Assembly (NCBI RefSeq): GCF_021191635.1
Contig: NZ_JAIWPR010000005.1
Coordinates: 124,001 to 188,000, forward strand
Direction of reading: 5' to 3'
DNA: 64,000 nucleotides
DNA from: Alterluteimonas quercicellularis
GTDB lineage: Bacteria; Pseudomonadota; Gammaproteobacteria; Xanthomonadales; Xanthomonadaceae
The notes under the pieces are model-generated. The model was not told where the DNA came from. It saw nothing but the letters and a program-made list of their open reading frames with translations, and made no database searches. Both the position numbers and the translations under genes were made by a program. Below, piece by piece: positions 27,880-38,197 of this stretch. The number at the start of each line of letters is the position of its first letter. Position 1 is the stretch's first letter.

Positions 27880-28864
27880 GGCCGCGTCCCTCCGCCTTGG
27901 TTGGCGCCCCGGAGGATACGCCCGGCGCCGGCAACCAGGCGTCGACGAGGTACAGCGGCCGCTGCTTCGATTCCTCGTACAGCCGCCCCAGGTACTCGCC
28001 GATCACGCCCAGCGCGATCAGCTGCGCACCGCCCAGGAACAGGATCACGCTCATCATCGTCGGCCAGCCGGCCACCGGGTCGCCCCAGATCAGCGCCTTG
28101 ACCACGATCCACAGGCCGTAGCCGAACGCCAGCAGCGCCGCGCCGACGCCGACGTAGGTCGCCAGCCGCAGCGGCGCGGTCGAGAAGCTGGTCACGCCCT
28201 CCAGCGCGAAGTTCCACAACCGCCAGAAGTTGAACTTGCTGCGCCCGCCCAGGCGCGCGTCGCGCTGGTACGGCACCGCGATGCGCTCGTAGCCGATCCA
28301 GCCGAACAGGCCCTTCATGAAGCGGTGCCGCTCGCGGACCTGCCGCAGCGCCGCCAGCGCGCGCGGCGACAGCAGCCGGAAGTCGCCGGTGTCCACCGGG
28401 ATCGGCGTCTTCGACAGCCGCTGCATGAGCCGGTAGAAGGCGTGCGCGGAGGCGCGCTTGAGCCAGGTCTCGCCCTCGCGCTCCAGGCGCGTGCCGTAGA
28501 CGTCGTCGAAGCCCTCGCGCCAGCGCGCGACGAACTCGGGGATCAGCTCCGGCGGGTCCTGCCCGTCGGCGTCCAGGATCACCGCCGCCCCGGCCTCCAC
28601 CAGGTCGAGCCCGGCGGTCAGCGCCGCCTCCTTGCCGAAGTTGCGCGACAGCCGCAGCCGCGCCACCCGCGGGTCCCGCGCCGCCAGTTCGCCCATCGCC
28701 GCCCAGGTGCCGTCGCGGCTGCCGTCGTCCACGTACAGCAGCGAGGGGGCGACGCCGTCGGCCGCCAGGCGGTCCAGCACGGCCGCGATCCGCGCGTGCA
28801 GGATCGGCAGCACGTCGGCCTCGTTGTAGGCGGCGACGACGACGGTCAGCTGCTCGCGGGTCAT
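27839..28864 (-). CDS. GT2 family glycosyltransferase (GtrB/ArnC-like)
   Basis: 341 residues. N-terminal GT-A domain: VVVAAYNEADVLP, VDDGSRDGT and the DADGQDPPELIP metal and sugar-phosphate site, then RSKFNFWRLWNFALEG. Two C-terminal membrane helices (about 235-255 and 270-295) anchor it in the inner membrane. This is the layout of polyprenyl-phosphate glycosyltransferases (GtrB, ArnC, DPM1), which load a sugar onto undecaprenyl phosphate. The donor sugar is unknown and no flippase gene is adjacent. It follows mtgA on the same strand but is separated from it by a palindromic element. Confidence 0.92.
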   Translation of the reverse strand: MTREQLTVVVAAYNEADVLPILHARIAAVLDRLAADGVAPSLLYVDDGSRDGTWAAMGELAARDPRVARLRLSRNFGKEAALTAGLDLVEAGAAVILDADGQDPPELIPEFVARWREGFDDVYGTRLEREGETWLKRASAHAFYRLMQRLSKTPIPVDTGDFRLLSPRALAALRQVRERHRFMKGLFGWIGYERIAVPYQRDARLGGRSKFNFWRLWNFALEGVTSFSTAPLRLATYVGVGAALLAFGYGLWIVVKALIWGDPVAGWPTMMSVILFLGGAQLIALGVIGEYLGRLYEESKQRPLYLVDAWLPAPGVSSGAPTKAEGRGHDHGQATAGIEDS

Positions 28865-28902
28865 GCGCGCATCCTACGGGATCGGGCCGCCGGCCGGCGC
28901 GC

Positions 28903-29049
28903 TCAGAACCTGTTCACGATCTGTCGCGAGCGCAGCCGGATGGCGCGTGGCGGAGCGCAGGAAGCGCAGTGTACGAGCGGTACATGAGCATTCCGAGCAC
29001 CGCACGCGCGCCAGCTGGCAAGCGCAGCAAGATCGTGAACAGGTTCTCA
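28903..29049. repeat. 147-bp MITE-like palindromic element
   Basis: The ends are exact inverted copies over 17 bp: GAACCTGTTCACGATCT (28906-28922) and its complement (29030-29046). Inside, CCGGATGGCGCGTG faces CACGCGCGCCAGCTGG and a GTAC/GTAC pair sits near the centre, so the whole unit can fold into one long imperfect hairpin. There is no coding capacity. The mtgA stop codon (29047-29049) lies at its right edge. Confidence 0.75.
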
Positions 29050-29802
29050 GCGCAGCTGCTGCAGGTGGGTCTCGCCGCCGATCTGGCGCATCTGCCGCTG
29101 GATCGCCTGGGTCCGGCGCTGCACGTAGGGACCCGGCCGCACCGCGCTGTAGCGCCGCGGGCTCGGCAGCACCGCCGCCAGCCGCGCGCTCTCCGCCCAG
29201 CCCAGCGCGTCGGCGTCCTTGCCGAAGAACGCGCGCGCCGCCGCCTGCGCGCCGTAGACCCCGTCGCCGAACTCGGCGACGTTGACGTACACCTCCAGGA
29301 TGCGCTGCTTCGGCCACAGCAGCTCGATCAGCAGCGTGTACCAGGCCTCCAGCCCCTTGCGGACCCAGCTGCGGCCGCTCCACAGGAACAGGTTGCGGGC
29401 CAGCTGCTGGCTGATCGTGCTCGCGCCGCGCACGCGGCCGCCGCGGGCGTTGTGGGCGCGCGCCTTCTCGATCGCCTCCAGGTCGAAGCCGCGGTGGCGG
29501 GCGAAGTTCTGGTCCTCCGAGGCGATCACCGCCAGCGGCAGGCCCGGCGCGATGCGGTCCCAGTCGCGCCATGCGTAGGCGATGCGCACCTCGCCGTCGC
29601 GCCCGCTCCAGGCGCCGACCTGGCGCGCGACCATGTAGGCCGAGAACGGCGGATCGACGAAGCGCAGCGCCAGGACCTGCAGCACGCTCAGCGCGATCGC
29701 CAGCAGCGGCGCCTTCCACAGCCAGTGCCAGAGCCGACGGCGGCGGCGCCCGCCGTCCGGCGGCGTCCCGCGCATGCCCCGGTCCCCGCCTCGTGCTTGC
29801 AT
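29047..29802 (-). CDS. mtgA: Monofunctional biosynthetic peptidoglycan transglycosylase
   Basis: 251 residues. A basic cytoplasmic tail and one membrane helix (about 29-47) precede a GT51 domain with [16 protein letters not shown] (catalytic Glu), [16 protein letters not shown] and [20 protein letters not shown]. It polymerises lipid II into glycan strands without a transpeptidase domain. ATG at 29802 is used; ATG at 29775 is possible. The gene ends inside the right arm of a palindromic element, which supplies its last codons or lies directly behind it. Confidence 0.93.
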   Translation of the reverse strand: MQARGGDRGMRGTPPDGGRRRRRLWHWLWKAPLLAIALSVLQVLALRFVDPPFSAYMVARQVGAWSGRDGEVRIAYAWRDWDRIAPGLPLAVIASEDQNFARHRGFDLEAIEKARAHNARGGRVRGASTISQQLARNLFLWSGRSWVRKGLEAWYTLLIELLWPKQRILEVYVNVAEFGDGVYGAQAAARAFFGKDADALGWAESARLAAVLPSPRRYSAVRPGPYVQRRTQAIQRQMRQIGGETHLQQLR

Positions 29803-29880
29803 CCGTCCTCCGTCGTCCCCAGTTCACCGGGCGCGCCCATCGCGACGCCCATTATCCGACAGGACGCCGCTTCGTCTCCC

Positions 29881-30780
29881 ATGCCGATTCCGCCCGACAC
29901 CGACCGCCTCGACCGCTTCCTCCTGCCGCAGGCCGGCGTGCGCGGCGTGCGCGTGCACCTGCGCGACGCCTGGGCGCCCATCCTCGGCAGCGACGACTAC
30001 CCGCCGGCGATCGCCGCGACGCTGGGCCAGGCGGCGGCCGCCGCCGCGCTGTTCACCGCCAACGCCAAGGTCGACGGCCGGCTGTCGGTGCAGTTGCGCG
30101 GGCACGGGCCGCTCAGCGCCCTGGTGACCGAATGCAGCGCCGACGGCAGCCTGCGCGGGCTGGCGCGCTTCGACCACGCCGCCAAGCCGCCCGCCGATCT
30201 GCGCGCACTCGCCGGCGCCGGCGCGATGCTCGCGATCACCGTCGAGAACCCCGGCCGCGGCCGCGAGCCGCTGCGCTACCAGGGGCTGGTGGAGATCGCC
30301 TCGGCCTCGCTCGCCGGCGCCTTCGAGGGCTACTTCGCGCAGTCCGAGCAGTTGCCGACCCGCCTGCTGCTGGCGGTCGACGCCGAGGTCTGTGCCGGGC
30401 TCATGCTGCAGAAGCTGCCCGGCGACGCCGGCGACGACGACGGCTGGAACCGCGCCAGCATCCTGTTCGACACCCTGCGCCCGGAGGAACTGCGCGACTG
30501 GAGCGCGCAGGCCCTGCTGCAGCGCCTGTTCGCAGGCGAGTCGGCGCAGCTGCTGGAGGGGCGGGCGCTGCACTTCGGCTGCTCCTGCTCGCGCGAGCGG
30601 GTCGCCGCGGTGCTGGCGTCGCTGGGCCGGGACGAGGCGATGGCCGCGACCGAGCAGAGCGGGCAGGCCGAGGTGCGTTGCGAGTTCTGCGGCCAGCGCT
30701 ACCGTTTCACGCCCGCTGAGATTGACGGCCTGTTCACGGTTCCACCGGCTTCAATAGCCGCGCCCGACCGGCTCCAGTAG
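29881..30780 (+). CDS. hslO: Redox-regulated chaperone Hsp33
   Basis: 299 residues. The N-terminal chaperone domain (DRLDRFLLPQAGVRGVRVHL) is followed by the C-terminal redox switch with CSCSRERV and CEFCGQRYRF, four cysteines that bind zinc in the reduced form. On oxidative stress they form disulfides and turn on holdase activity in the cytosol. All cysteines are intact. It is divergent from mtgA. Confidence 0.96.
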   Translation: MPIPPDTDRLDRFLLPQAGVRGVRVHLRDAWAPILGSDDYPPAIAATLGQAAAAAALFTANAKVDGRLSVQLRGHGPLSALVTECSADGSLRGLARFDHAAKPPADLRALAGAGAMLAITVENPGRGREPLRYQGLVEIASASLAGAFEGYFAQSEQLPTRLLLAVDAEVCAGLMLQKLPGDAGDDDGWNRASILFDTLRPEELRDWSAQALLQRLFAGESAQLLEGRALHFGCSCSRERVAAVLASLGRDEAMAATEQSGQAEVRCEFCGQRYRFTPAEIDGLFTVPPASIAAPDRLQ

Positions 30781-30802
30781 CCATTCGGGGCGCGTGCGGG
30801 GA

Positions 30803-30831
30803 TTGTTAAATAAACATAAACGAGCTAGAGT
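30803..30831 (+). promoter_or_regulatory. Sigma70-type promoter
   Basis: TTGTTA (30803-30808) and TAGAGT (30826-30831) are spaced by exactly 17 bp, in a short AT-rich patch that contrasts with the GC-rich surroundings. It should drive the exported-protein gene starting at 30886. Confidence 0.6.
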
Positions 30832-30885
30832 CGGGGTCCCAGTTTGGGGAACTTCCGGTTCGGCTTCCGGGTCGACGCAACCATC

Positions 30886-31761
30886 ATGCCGCTGCGCCTC
30901 GCACAGCTCGCTCTGGCCACCCTGCTCGCGCTCGGCGCGACCGCGGGCGCGCATGCGCAGGCGCCTGGCCGCACCGCGAACGACCAGACGGTGCTGCCGA
31001 TCTGGAACAACACCAACGGCCGGCTGGAAGCGCTGCTCGTGCTCGAGCCCACCGAGGAAGGCGGCGCCCAGGCCGGCGCCCGCTGGCGCTTCGGCGGCAA
31101 CCGCCTCGACGCCGCCTTCGGCCTCGAAGGCGGCGACTCGCTCGGCCTGCTGTGCGACTACCGCGGCAGCATGACCCACGCCCTGGGCACCCTCGCCAAC
31201 AACTGCGCGCTGGCGTCGCTGGACATGGACGAGGACGACAGCGCCCAGCGCGGCGTGGCCAGCGCCGCGATCAGCCGCGACGGCGGCCGCGTCGGCGTGG
31301 CCGTCGGCGAGACCCGCGGCAACCTGCCCGCGTGGCTCAGCCCCGGCGGCCGCGCCGGGATGGCCGAGATCGACTCCAACGACCTCACCGTGTTCGCCCA
31401 GCGCAACATCAGCGACCAGGGCTACGTGTCGATCGCCGGCACCGTGGCCAAGGCGCGCCTGATCCCCTACGCGCAGGCCCCGTCCAGCCTCACCGACCGC
31501 TGGGACAGCAAGTCGCTCAGCGTGGGCGGCGGCTACGGCAACTTCGGCGCCAACATCATCGGCCAGGTCATCGACACCCCCGGCCAGCCGCGCTGGGAAG
31601 GCCTGGGCCTGGGCCTGACCTGGCGCACGCCCTGGAGCGGCCAGCTCACCGTCGGTGCCGAGAACATCGTCACCCGCGGCCGCAACCCCTTCTCGCCGCG
31701 CGGCGAGAACGGCGAGGACGAGGGCACCGTGCCCTACGTCCGCTACCAGCAGGACCTCTGA
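30886..31761 (+). CDS. Exported protein of unknown function, probably outer membrane barrel
   Basis: 291 residues with a signal peptide (to about residue 25, AGAHAQ). I do not recognise a named family. The mature protein has many alternating hydrophobic strands (LPIWNNTNGRLEALLVLEP, GLGLGLTWRTPWSGQLTVGAENI) and ends PYVRYQQDL, suggesting a small beta-barrel or surface protein. The ATG at 30886 is chosen for the signal peptide; in-frame codons upstream add nothing meaningful. It has its own promoter. Confidence 0.65.
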   Translation: MPLRLAQLALATLLALGATAGAHAQAPGRTANDQTVLPIWNNTNGRLEALLVLEPTEEGGAQAGARWRFGGNRLDAAFGLEGGDSLGLLCDYRGSMTHALGTLANNCALASLDMDEDDSAQRGVASAAISRDGGRVGVAVGETRGNLPAWLSPGGRAGMAEIDSNDLTVFAQRNISDQGYVSIAGTVAKARLIPYAQAPSSLTDRWDSKSLSVGGGYGNFGANIIGQVIDTPGQPRWEGLGLGLTWRTPWSGQLTVGAENIVTRGRNPFSPRGENGEDEGTVPYVRYQQDL

Positions 31762-31905
31762 GCTTCTGCGCCATCAAGCGAGCCTGCTAGAGAGGTTCGC
31801 GCATTCATCTTATCGAGCAAAACCGGGACCCGGGACACGGTTCCGGCGCCCTTGGTCACGCGCAGCACGGCGCCTTCACATGTTCCACCCGTTTTCTTAA
31901 CGACA

Positions 31906-31935
31906 CTTTAATTTCTCTCGAATCGGGGCTAGTAT
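31906..31935 (+). promoter_or_regulatory. Candidate promoter of the TonB-dependent receptor
   Basis: CTTTAA (31906-31911) and TAGTAT (31930-31935) are 18 bp apart in an AT-rich patch, about 88 bp before the receptor ATG. The leader between them shows no clear riboswitch. Confidence 0.4.
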
Positions 31936-32022
31936 CGGCCCGGCCTTGCTGGATTTGGCGTTTCGCTTGACGCCCCCGGCGGGTTCCTTTGGGGATATCC
32001 CAAGACTCACTTGGAGAGAGAG

Positions 32023-34899
32023 ATGACTTTGAAGACCACCAAGCTCCGCGATGCGATCGCCTTTGCGCTCGTCGCGGGCACGACGGCCACTGCCGGCGCG
32101 GGCGTCGCGATCGCCCAGGAGCAGCAGGCGACCACCCTGGACCGCATCGAGGTGACCGGCTCGCGCATCCGCAAGGTCGACGTCGAGGGCGCGCAGCCTA
32201 TCCTGTCGATCTCGCGCACCGACATCGAGAACCAGGGCTTCCAGTTCGTCGGCGACATCCTGCAGAACCTGGCGGTCACCGGCTCGCCGGCCCTCAGCCG
32301 CAGCTCGCCGCTCAACGCAGGCGAGAGCCCCGGCGGCACCTACGTCAACCTGCGCAACCTCGGCTCGCAGCGCACGCTGGTGCTGCTGAACGGCCGTCGC
32401 CTGGGCATCAACAACGACGGCCTGCAGGACCTGTCGACGATTCCGTCCTCCTCGGTCGAGCGGATCGAAGTGCTGAAGGACGGCGCCTCGTCGCTGTACG
32501 GCTCCGACGCGATCGCCGGCGTCATCAACATCGTCACCCGCCGCAACTTCGACGGCGCCGAAGCCAACGCCTACGTCGGCCAGTACGGCGAGGGCGACGG
32601 CCAGACCCAATCGTTCGACTTCACCATCGGCTCGGTCGGCGAGCGCAGCTCGATCACCTTCGGCGCGCAGTACGACAAGGAAGACCCGATCTGGGCGCGC
32701 GACCGCTGGTGGGCCATCGACCGCTATCCGGGCGTGCCTGAGCTCGAGTGGTACAGCTGGACCGCCGTGGGCGCCGTCGGCAACATCCGCAATCCGGCCA
32801 ACCCGAGCCAGTGGCTGGTCCTGCGCGACGGCGGCGACCCGACCAACCTCGCCGACTACCGCCCGCAGATCAACCCCAATACGGGGAACTACAGCGACTC
32901 CAGCAACGCGTCCGAGCAGATGATGGCTCGCACCGCGATGGAGCGCACCTCGATCTACACCAGCGCCGACTTCGACCTGACCGACAACATCCGCTTCCTC
33001 GCCGACGCCAGCTTCAACCGCCGCGAGACCAGCGTGCAGGTGGCGGGCTACCCGTACCAGAGCGCCGCGATCGACGTGCAGACGCCGATGAGCCCGGACA
33101 GCTACTTCAACCCGACCGGCGCGGCGCTCGACTTCCGCCGCCGCGGCTGGGAAGTGCCGCGCACTACCGACCGCAAGCTCGACACCTACCGCTTCAGCGG
33201 CGTGTTCGAGGGCACCTTCGACTTCGGCGACCGCTTCCTCGACTGGGATGCCGGCTACATCTTCCAGCGCAGCGACGCCACCAACCGCGCGCGCGGCGAC
33301 TTCAACAAGCTCGCCGTCGCCCAGGCCGTGGGCCCGTCGTTCCTCAACGCCGACGGCATCGTGCAGTGCGGCACGCCCGACTCGCCGATCGCGCTGAGCG
33401 ACTGCACCCCGTGGAGCCCGACCGAGAGCGAAGGCCGCTATTCGCTGGCCAACCCGGACATCCAGAACCGCTTCTTCCTGTGGGAGAACGCGACTTCGGA
33501 GACCACCACGCACAACTACTTCGCCAACGTCAGCGGCGTGATCGCCACGCTGCCGGCCGGCGAGTTCGGCTTCGCGGCCGGCGTGGAGCACCGCAAGGTC
33601 GACGGCCGCTACTCGCCCGACGCCTTCGCCCAGACCGGCAACTCGACCAACCTGGCGGCGCAGGAGACCTCCGGCGGCTACTCGACCGACGAGATCTACC
33701 TGGAGCTCGACATCCCGCTGCTGGCGGACCTGCCGGGCGCGCAGGAACTGGCGCTGAACATCGCCAGCCGCTACTCCGACTACGACGCGTTCGGCGACAC
33801 CACCAACAGCAAGGCGAGCTTCCGCTGGCGGCCGATCGAGGATCTGCTGGTCCGCGGCACCTGGGCCCAGGGCTTCCGTGCGCCGTCGATCGCGCAGCTG
33901 TACGGCGGCACCGGCCAGAGCTTCGATTTCTACTCGGATCCCTGCGATACGGTCCAGGGCCTGGCGGCGCGCAACCCGGACGTCTACGCGGCCTGTGCCG
34001 CGGCGATCCCGAACTACACCACCATCGGTCCGAACGGCGGCGGCTTCCGCCAGCTCGGCCAGGGTGACAACGTCGCCTACGGCGGCCAGACCGGCACCCC
34101 GTTCCTGAGCGGTTCCGATCCGAACCTCACTCCCGAGACCTCGACCAGCCGCTCGCTGGGCCTGGTCTACAGCCCGAGCTACGTGGAAGGCCTCGGCGTC
34201 AGCCTGGACTGGTGGAAGACCCGGATCGACAACGTGCTGACGTCTTTCACCGCGACCGGCATCCTCAACGACTGCTACGTCAACGACATCGCCTCGCAGT
34301 GCCAGTACTTCACCCGCGGCGAGAATGGCGTGGTCAACTCCCTGACCCGCACCGGCCGCAACGCCGGCTACTGGGAGATCGAGGGCTACGACCTGGACGT
34401 GAACTACCAGTTCCAGGAGACCGCCTACGGCCGCTTCGGCGTCAACTGGGCCAGCACCTACTACAGCAACTTCGAGATCAAGTCGGACACGCTGCCCACC
34501 ACGGTGCCGGCCCCGCAGGTCGGCATCGCCGCCACGTTCCGCATCCGCTCGGTGGCGACGCTGAGCTGGGACTACGGCGACTTCGGCGCGACCTGGACCG
34601 CCCGTTACTTCTCGGGCCTGCGCGAGTCCTGCGCCACGGCGTCGCTGTACTGCACCGATCCCGACTACATCAACTATCTGGGTAACCGGGTGCCGCAGAA
34701 CTACTCTGGCTCGAACACCTTCAACGACGTGCAGGTGCGCTGGCAGGCGCCGTGGAACGCGACCATCTCGGTGGGCGTGAACAACGTGTTCGACCGCGAA
34801 GGGCAGGTCCTGTTTACCCAGCCCAACAGCGGCTTCTCGTACTACAGCGGCTTCGACTTCGGTCGCTTCGCCTACATGAAGTACCAGCAGCGGTTCTGA
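32023..34899 (+). CDS. TonB-dependent receptor (Oar/CirA type)
   Basis: 958 residues. Signal peptide to about residue 32 (AGVAIAQ), TonB-box-like stretch [10 protein letters not shown] (40-49), plug domain (50-170: [69 protein letters not shown] in sequence), then a 22-strand barrel closing with the C-terminal aromatic [11 protein letters not shown] at 32023 follows a purine-rich GGAGAGAGAG. It imports a ligand over the outer membrane with TonB energy; this large subfamily in Xanthomonadaceae takes peptides or glycans rather than siderophores. It is followed by a strong terminator, so it is monocistronic. Confidence 0.93.
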   Translation: MTLKTTKLRDAIAFALVAGTTATAGAGVAIAQEQQATTLDRIEVTGSRIRKVDVEGAQPILSISRTDIENQGFQFVGDILQNLAVTGSPALSRSSPLNAGESPGGTYVNLRNLGSQRTLVLLNGRRLGINNDGLQDLSTIPSSSVERIEVLKDGASSLYGSDAIAGVINIVTRRNFDGAEANAYVGQYGEGDGQTQSFDFTIGSVGERSSITFGAQYDKEDPIWARDRWWAIDRYPGVPELEWYSWTAVGAVGNIRNPANPSQWLVLRDGGDPTNLADYRPQINPNTGNYSDSSNASEQMMARTAMERTSIYTSADFDLTDNIRFLADASFNRRETSVQVAGYPYQSAAIDVQTPMSPDSYFNPTGAALDFRRRGWEVPRTTDRKLDTYRFSGVFEGTFDFGDRFLDWDAGYIFQRSDATNRARGDFNKLAVAQAVGPSFLNADGIVQCGTPDSPIALSDCTPWSPTESEGRYSLANPDIQNRFFLWENATSETTTHNYFANVSGVIATLPAGEFGFAAGVEHRKVDGRYSPDAFAQTGNSTNLAAQETSGGYSTDEIYLELDIPLLADLPGAQELALNIASRYSDYDAFGDTTNSKASFRWRPIEDLLVRGTWAQGFRAPSIAQLYGGTGQSFDFYSDPCDTVQGLAARNPDVYAACAAAIPNYTTIGPNGGGFRQLGQGDNVAYGGQTGTPFLSGSDPNLTPETSTSRSLGLVYSPSYVEGLGVSLDWWKTRIDNVLTSFTATGILNDCYVNDIASQCQYFTRGENGVVNSLTRTGRNAGYWEIEGYDLDVNYQFQETAYGRFGVNWASTYYSNFEIKSDTLPTTVPAPQVGIAATFRIRSVATLSWDYGDFGATWTARYFSGLRESCATASLYCTDPDYINYLGNRVPQNYSGSNTFNDVQVRWQAPWNATISVGVNNVFDREGQVLFTQPNSGFSYYSGFDFGRFAYMKYQQRF

Positions 34900-34920
34900 T
34901 CCGGATCGCAGAGGCGACGA

Positions 34921-34949
34921 ATGGGGCCCTTCGGGGCCCCATTTTTTTT
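34921..34949 (+). terminator. Strong Rho-independent terminator
   Basis: ATGGGGCCC and GGGCCCCAT form a perfect 9-bp stem with a TTCG tetraloop, followed by eight T residues (34942-34949). It ends the TonB receptor transcript. Confidence 0.95.
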
Positions 34950-35145
34950 GCCCGGACAGGCGCCTGGGTTGCGGAACGACAAGGCGCCGGCCGGCACGGA
35001 AACGTGATCGTCATCCAAGCCCCGCATGGGGGCCTGGCCTAGCATCGACTGGCTCGCACTTCCCGAGCGAGGGCCGATGGAACGGCGCGCGACGCCACAT
35101 CCGGGGACGGCGGAGCATTCCCACACACCACTCTTAAGGAGCGAG

Positions 35146-35478
35146 ATGATGAAGATCAGATCTTTCGTCGTGGCGATGGCGCTGCTCGGCGGCGGCGCCT
35201 GGGCGGGTGCAGCGAACGCGCAGCAGGCGTCGCTGGACTGCAGCGGCAGCAACTTCTGCTGGGTGCTGTCCGGTCCGGCCTACGACCGGCTCGAATGGAG
35301 CTTCGACACCGCCGGCACGGATGCGCTGTTCCCGGCCAACTGTACGGACGCCCTGGTCTGTCAGTTCTACTGTCCGAACAACCCCGGCTGGGTCACCGCG
35401 AACGTGTTCTTCATCGCCGGCGGCCAGATCGTGGCCACCGCCTCGTCCTCGGCACGCTGCACCGCGGAGCCGCTCTGA
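35146..35478 (+). CDS. Small Cys-rich exported protein of unknown function
   Basis: 110 residues with signal peptide (to about residue 26, GAANAQ). The mature 84 residues contain six cysteines (Cys32, Cys38, and those in PANC, LVC, FYC and ARC), enough for three disulfides, and little charge. AAGGAG stands 5 nt before the ATG at 35146; a longer frame upstream is not supported. It is probably a secreted or periplasmic disulfide-stabilised domain. No family recognised. Convergent with pckG. Confidence 0.7.
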   Translation: MMKIRSFVVAMALLGGGAWAGAANAQQASLDCSGSNFCWVLSGPAYDRLEWSFDTAGTDALFPANCTDALVCQFYCPNNPGWVTANVFFIAGGQIVATASSSARCTAEPL

Positions 35479-35485
35479 CGTACCG

Positions 35486-35518
35486 GCCGCCGGCGCCGAT
35501 CCAGCGGACGCCGGCGGC
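35486..35518. terminator. Hairpin between convergent genes
   Basis: GCCGCCGGCG (35486-35495) and CGCCGGCGGC (35509-35518) form a perfect 10-bp stem. It lies between the stop codons of the Cys-rich protein gene and pckG and may serve both, though no T-run is present. Confidence 0.45.
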
Positions 35519-35520
35519 TC

Positions 35521-37272
35521 CTAGCGCTGTTCCCGCCACAGCGTCGGGCACAACGCCTCGACGAAGCCGCGCGCTTCCTCGGATTCCTCAGACCACGCTT
35601 CCGGGTCGACCCGCATCAGCGCCTCGAAGTCGCAATCCTCCAGCCCGGAGAGCTCGATGTCGCCGCGCCCCGGCATCGCGCCCAGGGGCGAGTCCACCGC
35701 CCCCGCGGTGCCCTCCACCCGCCCCAGGATCCACTCCAGCACCCGCATGTTCTCGCCGAAGCCGGGCCACAGGAAGCGGCCGCCGGCGTCCTTGCGGAAC
35801 CAGTTGACGTGGAAGACCTTCGGCAAGCGCGCGCCCGGCCGGTCGAAGGAGAGCCAGTGGGCGAAGTAGTCGCCGAAGTGGTAGCCGCAGAAGGGCTTCA
35901 TCGCCATCGGGTCGCGGCGCACCACGCCGACCTGGCCGGTGGCCGCGGCGGTGGTCTCCGAGGCCATCGAGGCGCCGATCCGCACGCCGTGCGCCCAGTC
36001 GCGCGCCTCGAACACCAGCGGCACCAGCGAGGCGCGGCGGCCGCCGAAGACGATCGCCGAGATCGGCACGCCCTGCGGGTCCTCGGCGTGCGGCGAGTAC
36101 GACGGGCAGCGCGAGGCGGCGGCGGTGAAGCGCGAATTGGGATGCGCCGCCGGCCCGTTGGCCGGGTCGTAGGGCCGGCCCTGCCAGTCGAAGGCCGGCA
36201 CGCGGTCGTCCAGGCCCTCCCACCACGGCTGGCCGTCGCCGGTCAGCGCGACGTTGGTGAAGATCGTGTCGCGCTGGATCGTCGCCAGCGCGTTCGGGTT
36301 GGACTTCGCCGAGGTGCCGGGCGCCACGCCGAAGAAGCCGGCCTCGGGATTGATCGCCCACAGGCGGCCGTCCTCGCCGGGGTGCATCCAGCAGATGTCG
36401 TCGCCGACCGTCCACACCTTCCAGCCGCGCTCGCGGTAACGCTCGGGCGGGATCAGCATCGCCAGGTTGGTCTTGCCGCAGGCGCTGGGGAAGGCGGCGG
36501 CGACGTAGTGCGTCCGGCCCTGCGGGGTCTGGATGCCGACGATGAGCATGTGCTCGGCCAGCCAGCCCTCCTCGCGCGCCTGCCAGGAGGCGATGCGCAG
36601 CGCGTGGCACTTCTTGCCCAGCAGCGCGTTGCCGCCGTAGCCGGAGCCGTAGGACTTGATCGACGGTTCCTCGGGGAAGTGCATGATGAAGCGCCGCCCG
36701 GGGTCGAGCTCGCCCAGCGAATGCAGGCCGCGCACGAAACGCCCCTCGCGCTCGATCCGCCGCAGCGCATCGGCGCCCATGCGGGTCATGATCCGCATGC
36801 TGGCGACCACGTAGGGCGAGTCGGTGATCTCCACGCCGCAGCGCGCCAGCGGCGAGTCGATCGGCCCCATGCAGTAGGGCACCACGTACATCGTGCGCCC
36901 GCGCATGCAGCCGTCGAAGAGCGCGTCCATCTTCGCGTGCGCTTCGTCGGGGTCCATCCAGTGGTTGTTGGGGCCGGCGGCGTCGCGCTCGCGGGTGCAC
37001 ACGAAGGTCAGGTGCTCGACGCGCGCGACGTCGTCGGGGTCGGAGCGGTGCAGCCAGCAGCCGGGGTGCGTCTCGGGGTCGAGCGGGATCAGGGTGCCGT
37101 CGGATTCCATCAGCGCGAGCAGCGCGTCGTACTCGGCGTCGCTGCCGTCGCACCAGTGGATGCGCTCCGGCTGCGTGCGCCGTGCGACCCCGGCCACCCA
37201 GCCGGCGAGTCCGGGCAGGCGGCTGCCTGCCGGCGTCTGCGATGCGTCGTTCAAGGGCCTGACGGCGTTCAT
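35521..37272 (-). CDS. pckG: Phosphoenolpyruvate carboxykinase (GTP)
   Basis: 583 residues, GTP-dependent class. Signatures in order: [38 protein letters not shown], kinase-1a loop [13 protein letters not shown] with the reactive cysteine, the DDICWM metal site, GVAPGT and the nucleotide site [12 protein letters not shown]. It converts oxaloacetate to phosphoenolpyruvate and opens gluconeogenesis. The ATG at 37272 has CGGAG at 7 nt. The neighbouring fatty-acid oxidation gene fadE fits the same metabolic state (growth on lipids or amino acids). Confidence 0.96.
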   Translation of the reverse strand: MNAVRPLNDASQTPAGSRLPGLAGWVAGVARRTQPERIHWCDGSDAEYDALLALMESDGTLIPLDPETHPGCWLHRSDPDDVARVEHLTFVCTRERDAAGPNNHWMDPDEAHAKMDALFDGCMRGRTMYVVPYCMGPIDSPLARCGVEITDSPYVVASMRIMTRMGADALRRIEREGRFVRGLHSLGELDPGRRFIMHFPEEPSIKSYGSGYGGNALLGKKCHALRIASWQAREEGWLAEHMLIVGIQTPQGRTHYVAAAFPSACGKTNLAMLIPPERYRERGWKVWTVGDDICWMHPGEDGRLWAINPEAGFFGVAPGTSAKSNPNALATIQRDTIFTNVALTGDGQPWWEGLDDRVPAFDWQGRPYDPANGPAAHPNSRFTAAASRCPSYSPHAEDPQGVPISAIVFGGRRASLVPLVFEARDWAHGVRIGASMASETTAAATGQVGVVRRDPMAMKPFCGYHFGDYFAHWLSFDRPGARLPKVFHVNWFRKDAGGRFLWPGFGENMRVLEWILGRVEGTAGAVDSPLGAMPGRGDIELSGLEDCDFEALMRVDPEAWSEESEEARGFVEALCPTLWREQR

Positions 37273-37411
37273 GCGCTGCTCCGGCTGGCGGCCGGGCGCC
37301 GCTGTCCTGCGGGACATTCTATGGACGGCGCCTGCGCGGGTCTTGCTGCACCTGCGTCGTCGCGTGCCGCGGCGGCGCTGCAAACGCTTACGCCGCGATG
37401 CGGCCGCCGCG

Positions 37412-38023
37412 TCAGCCCGGCGGGATCAGCGTGGCCATCACGTGCTCGATGTAGGCATCGAACTGCTCGTGATCGAGCCGCGACTGCGGAAGCTGGATCG
37501 ACAGCTGCAGGAAGCCGACGTAGGCGGTATAGGCCAGGCGCGCGCGGTGCCGCGCCTCGCCCTCGGCGAAGCCCACCTCGCGGTAGGAAGCGGTCAGGTA
37601 GGCCAGCCGGCGCTCGGAGACGCGGCCGATCACCGGCTGCACGATCGGGTGGTCGAGCGCCTGCAGCAGCGCGCTGTAGATGACGTGCAGCTTGATCTCG
37701 TGCGCGACCATCTGGATCAGCGCGCGCAGCCGCTCGCGCGGATCGGAGATCGCCTCCAGCGCGCCGAACACCGCTTCCTGCTCGACGTTCTCCCAGCGCT
37801 CCAGCGCGGCCTGCAGCAGCGCGTCGCGCGACGGGAAATGCCAGTAGAAGCTGCCCTTGGTGACGCCGAGCCGGCGCGCGAGCGATTCGACCGCCACCGC
37901 CGCCACGCCCTGCTCGGCGATGAGGTCGAGCGCGGCCTGCGCCCAGTCGTCGGCGCTGAGCCGGCCCTGGCGTTCGCCGGTGCGGGAAGGGGAGGATTTG
38001 GCGGCGGCGGTCGGCTGGCTCAT
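37412..38023 (-). CDS. TetR family transcriptional regulator
   Basis: 203 residues. N-terminal helix-turn-helix: [56 protein letters not shown] (residues about 23-78), followed by an all-helical ligand domain. It is divergent from fadE, and the intergenic region carries a palindrome and a second inverted half site, so it very likely represses fadE and itself, with acyl-CoA or a related lipid as ligand (inferred from context). Confidence 0.93.
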   Translation of the reverse strand: MSQPTAAAKSSPSRTGERQGRLSADDWAQAALDLIAEQGVAAVAVESLARRLGVTKGSFYWHFPSRDALLQAALERWENVEQEAVFGALEAISDPRERLRALIQMVAHEIKLHVIYSALLQALDHPIVQPVIGRVSERRLAYLTASYREVGFAEGEARHRARLAYTAYVGFLQLSIQLPQSRLDHEQFDAYIEHVMATLIPPG

Positions 38024-38036
38024 GGCGGCGAAGTTT

Positions 38037-38050
38037 AACCATACGCATGC
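38037..38050. promoter_or_regulatory. Second operator half site next to the tetR gene
   Basis: CCATACGCAT (38039-38048) is the exact complement of ATGCGTATGG inside the palindrome at 38119-38138. Two copies flanking the divergent promoters would permit cooperative binding or DNA looping. Confidence 0.5.
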
Positions 38051-38118
38051 AGGCACAGAAGTATCGTCGGGTTTGCGGAAATGACGCACTGCACGATTGA
38101 CAGGCGTTTTTTCATGGA

Positions 38119-38138
38119 ACCATACTAATGCGTATGGT
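38119..38138. promoter_or_regulatory. Palindromic operator of the TetR regulator
   Basis: ACCATAC-TAATGC-GTATGGT is a 7-6-7 inverted repeat, 60 bp before the fadE start. Its size and place fit a TetR dimer site. Confidence 0.65.
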
Positions 38139-38197
38139 GTAGCCGGGCGCTTTCCGGCCGCCGCCCCTCTCCGCCTCGCATCCCCGGAGCTTCCGCC

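Noticed and set aside
35479-35520. Strong terminator between the Cys-rich protein gene and pckG
   Set aside because: The 10-bp hairpin is real, but no T-run follows on either strand, so it is listed only as a weak terminator candidate.
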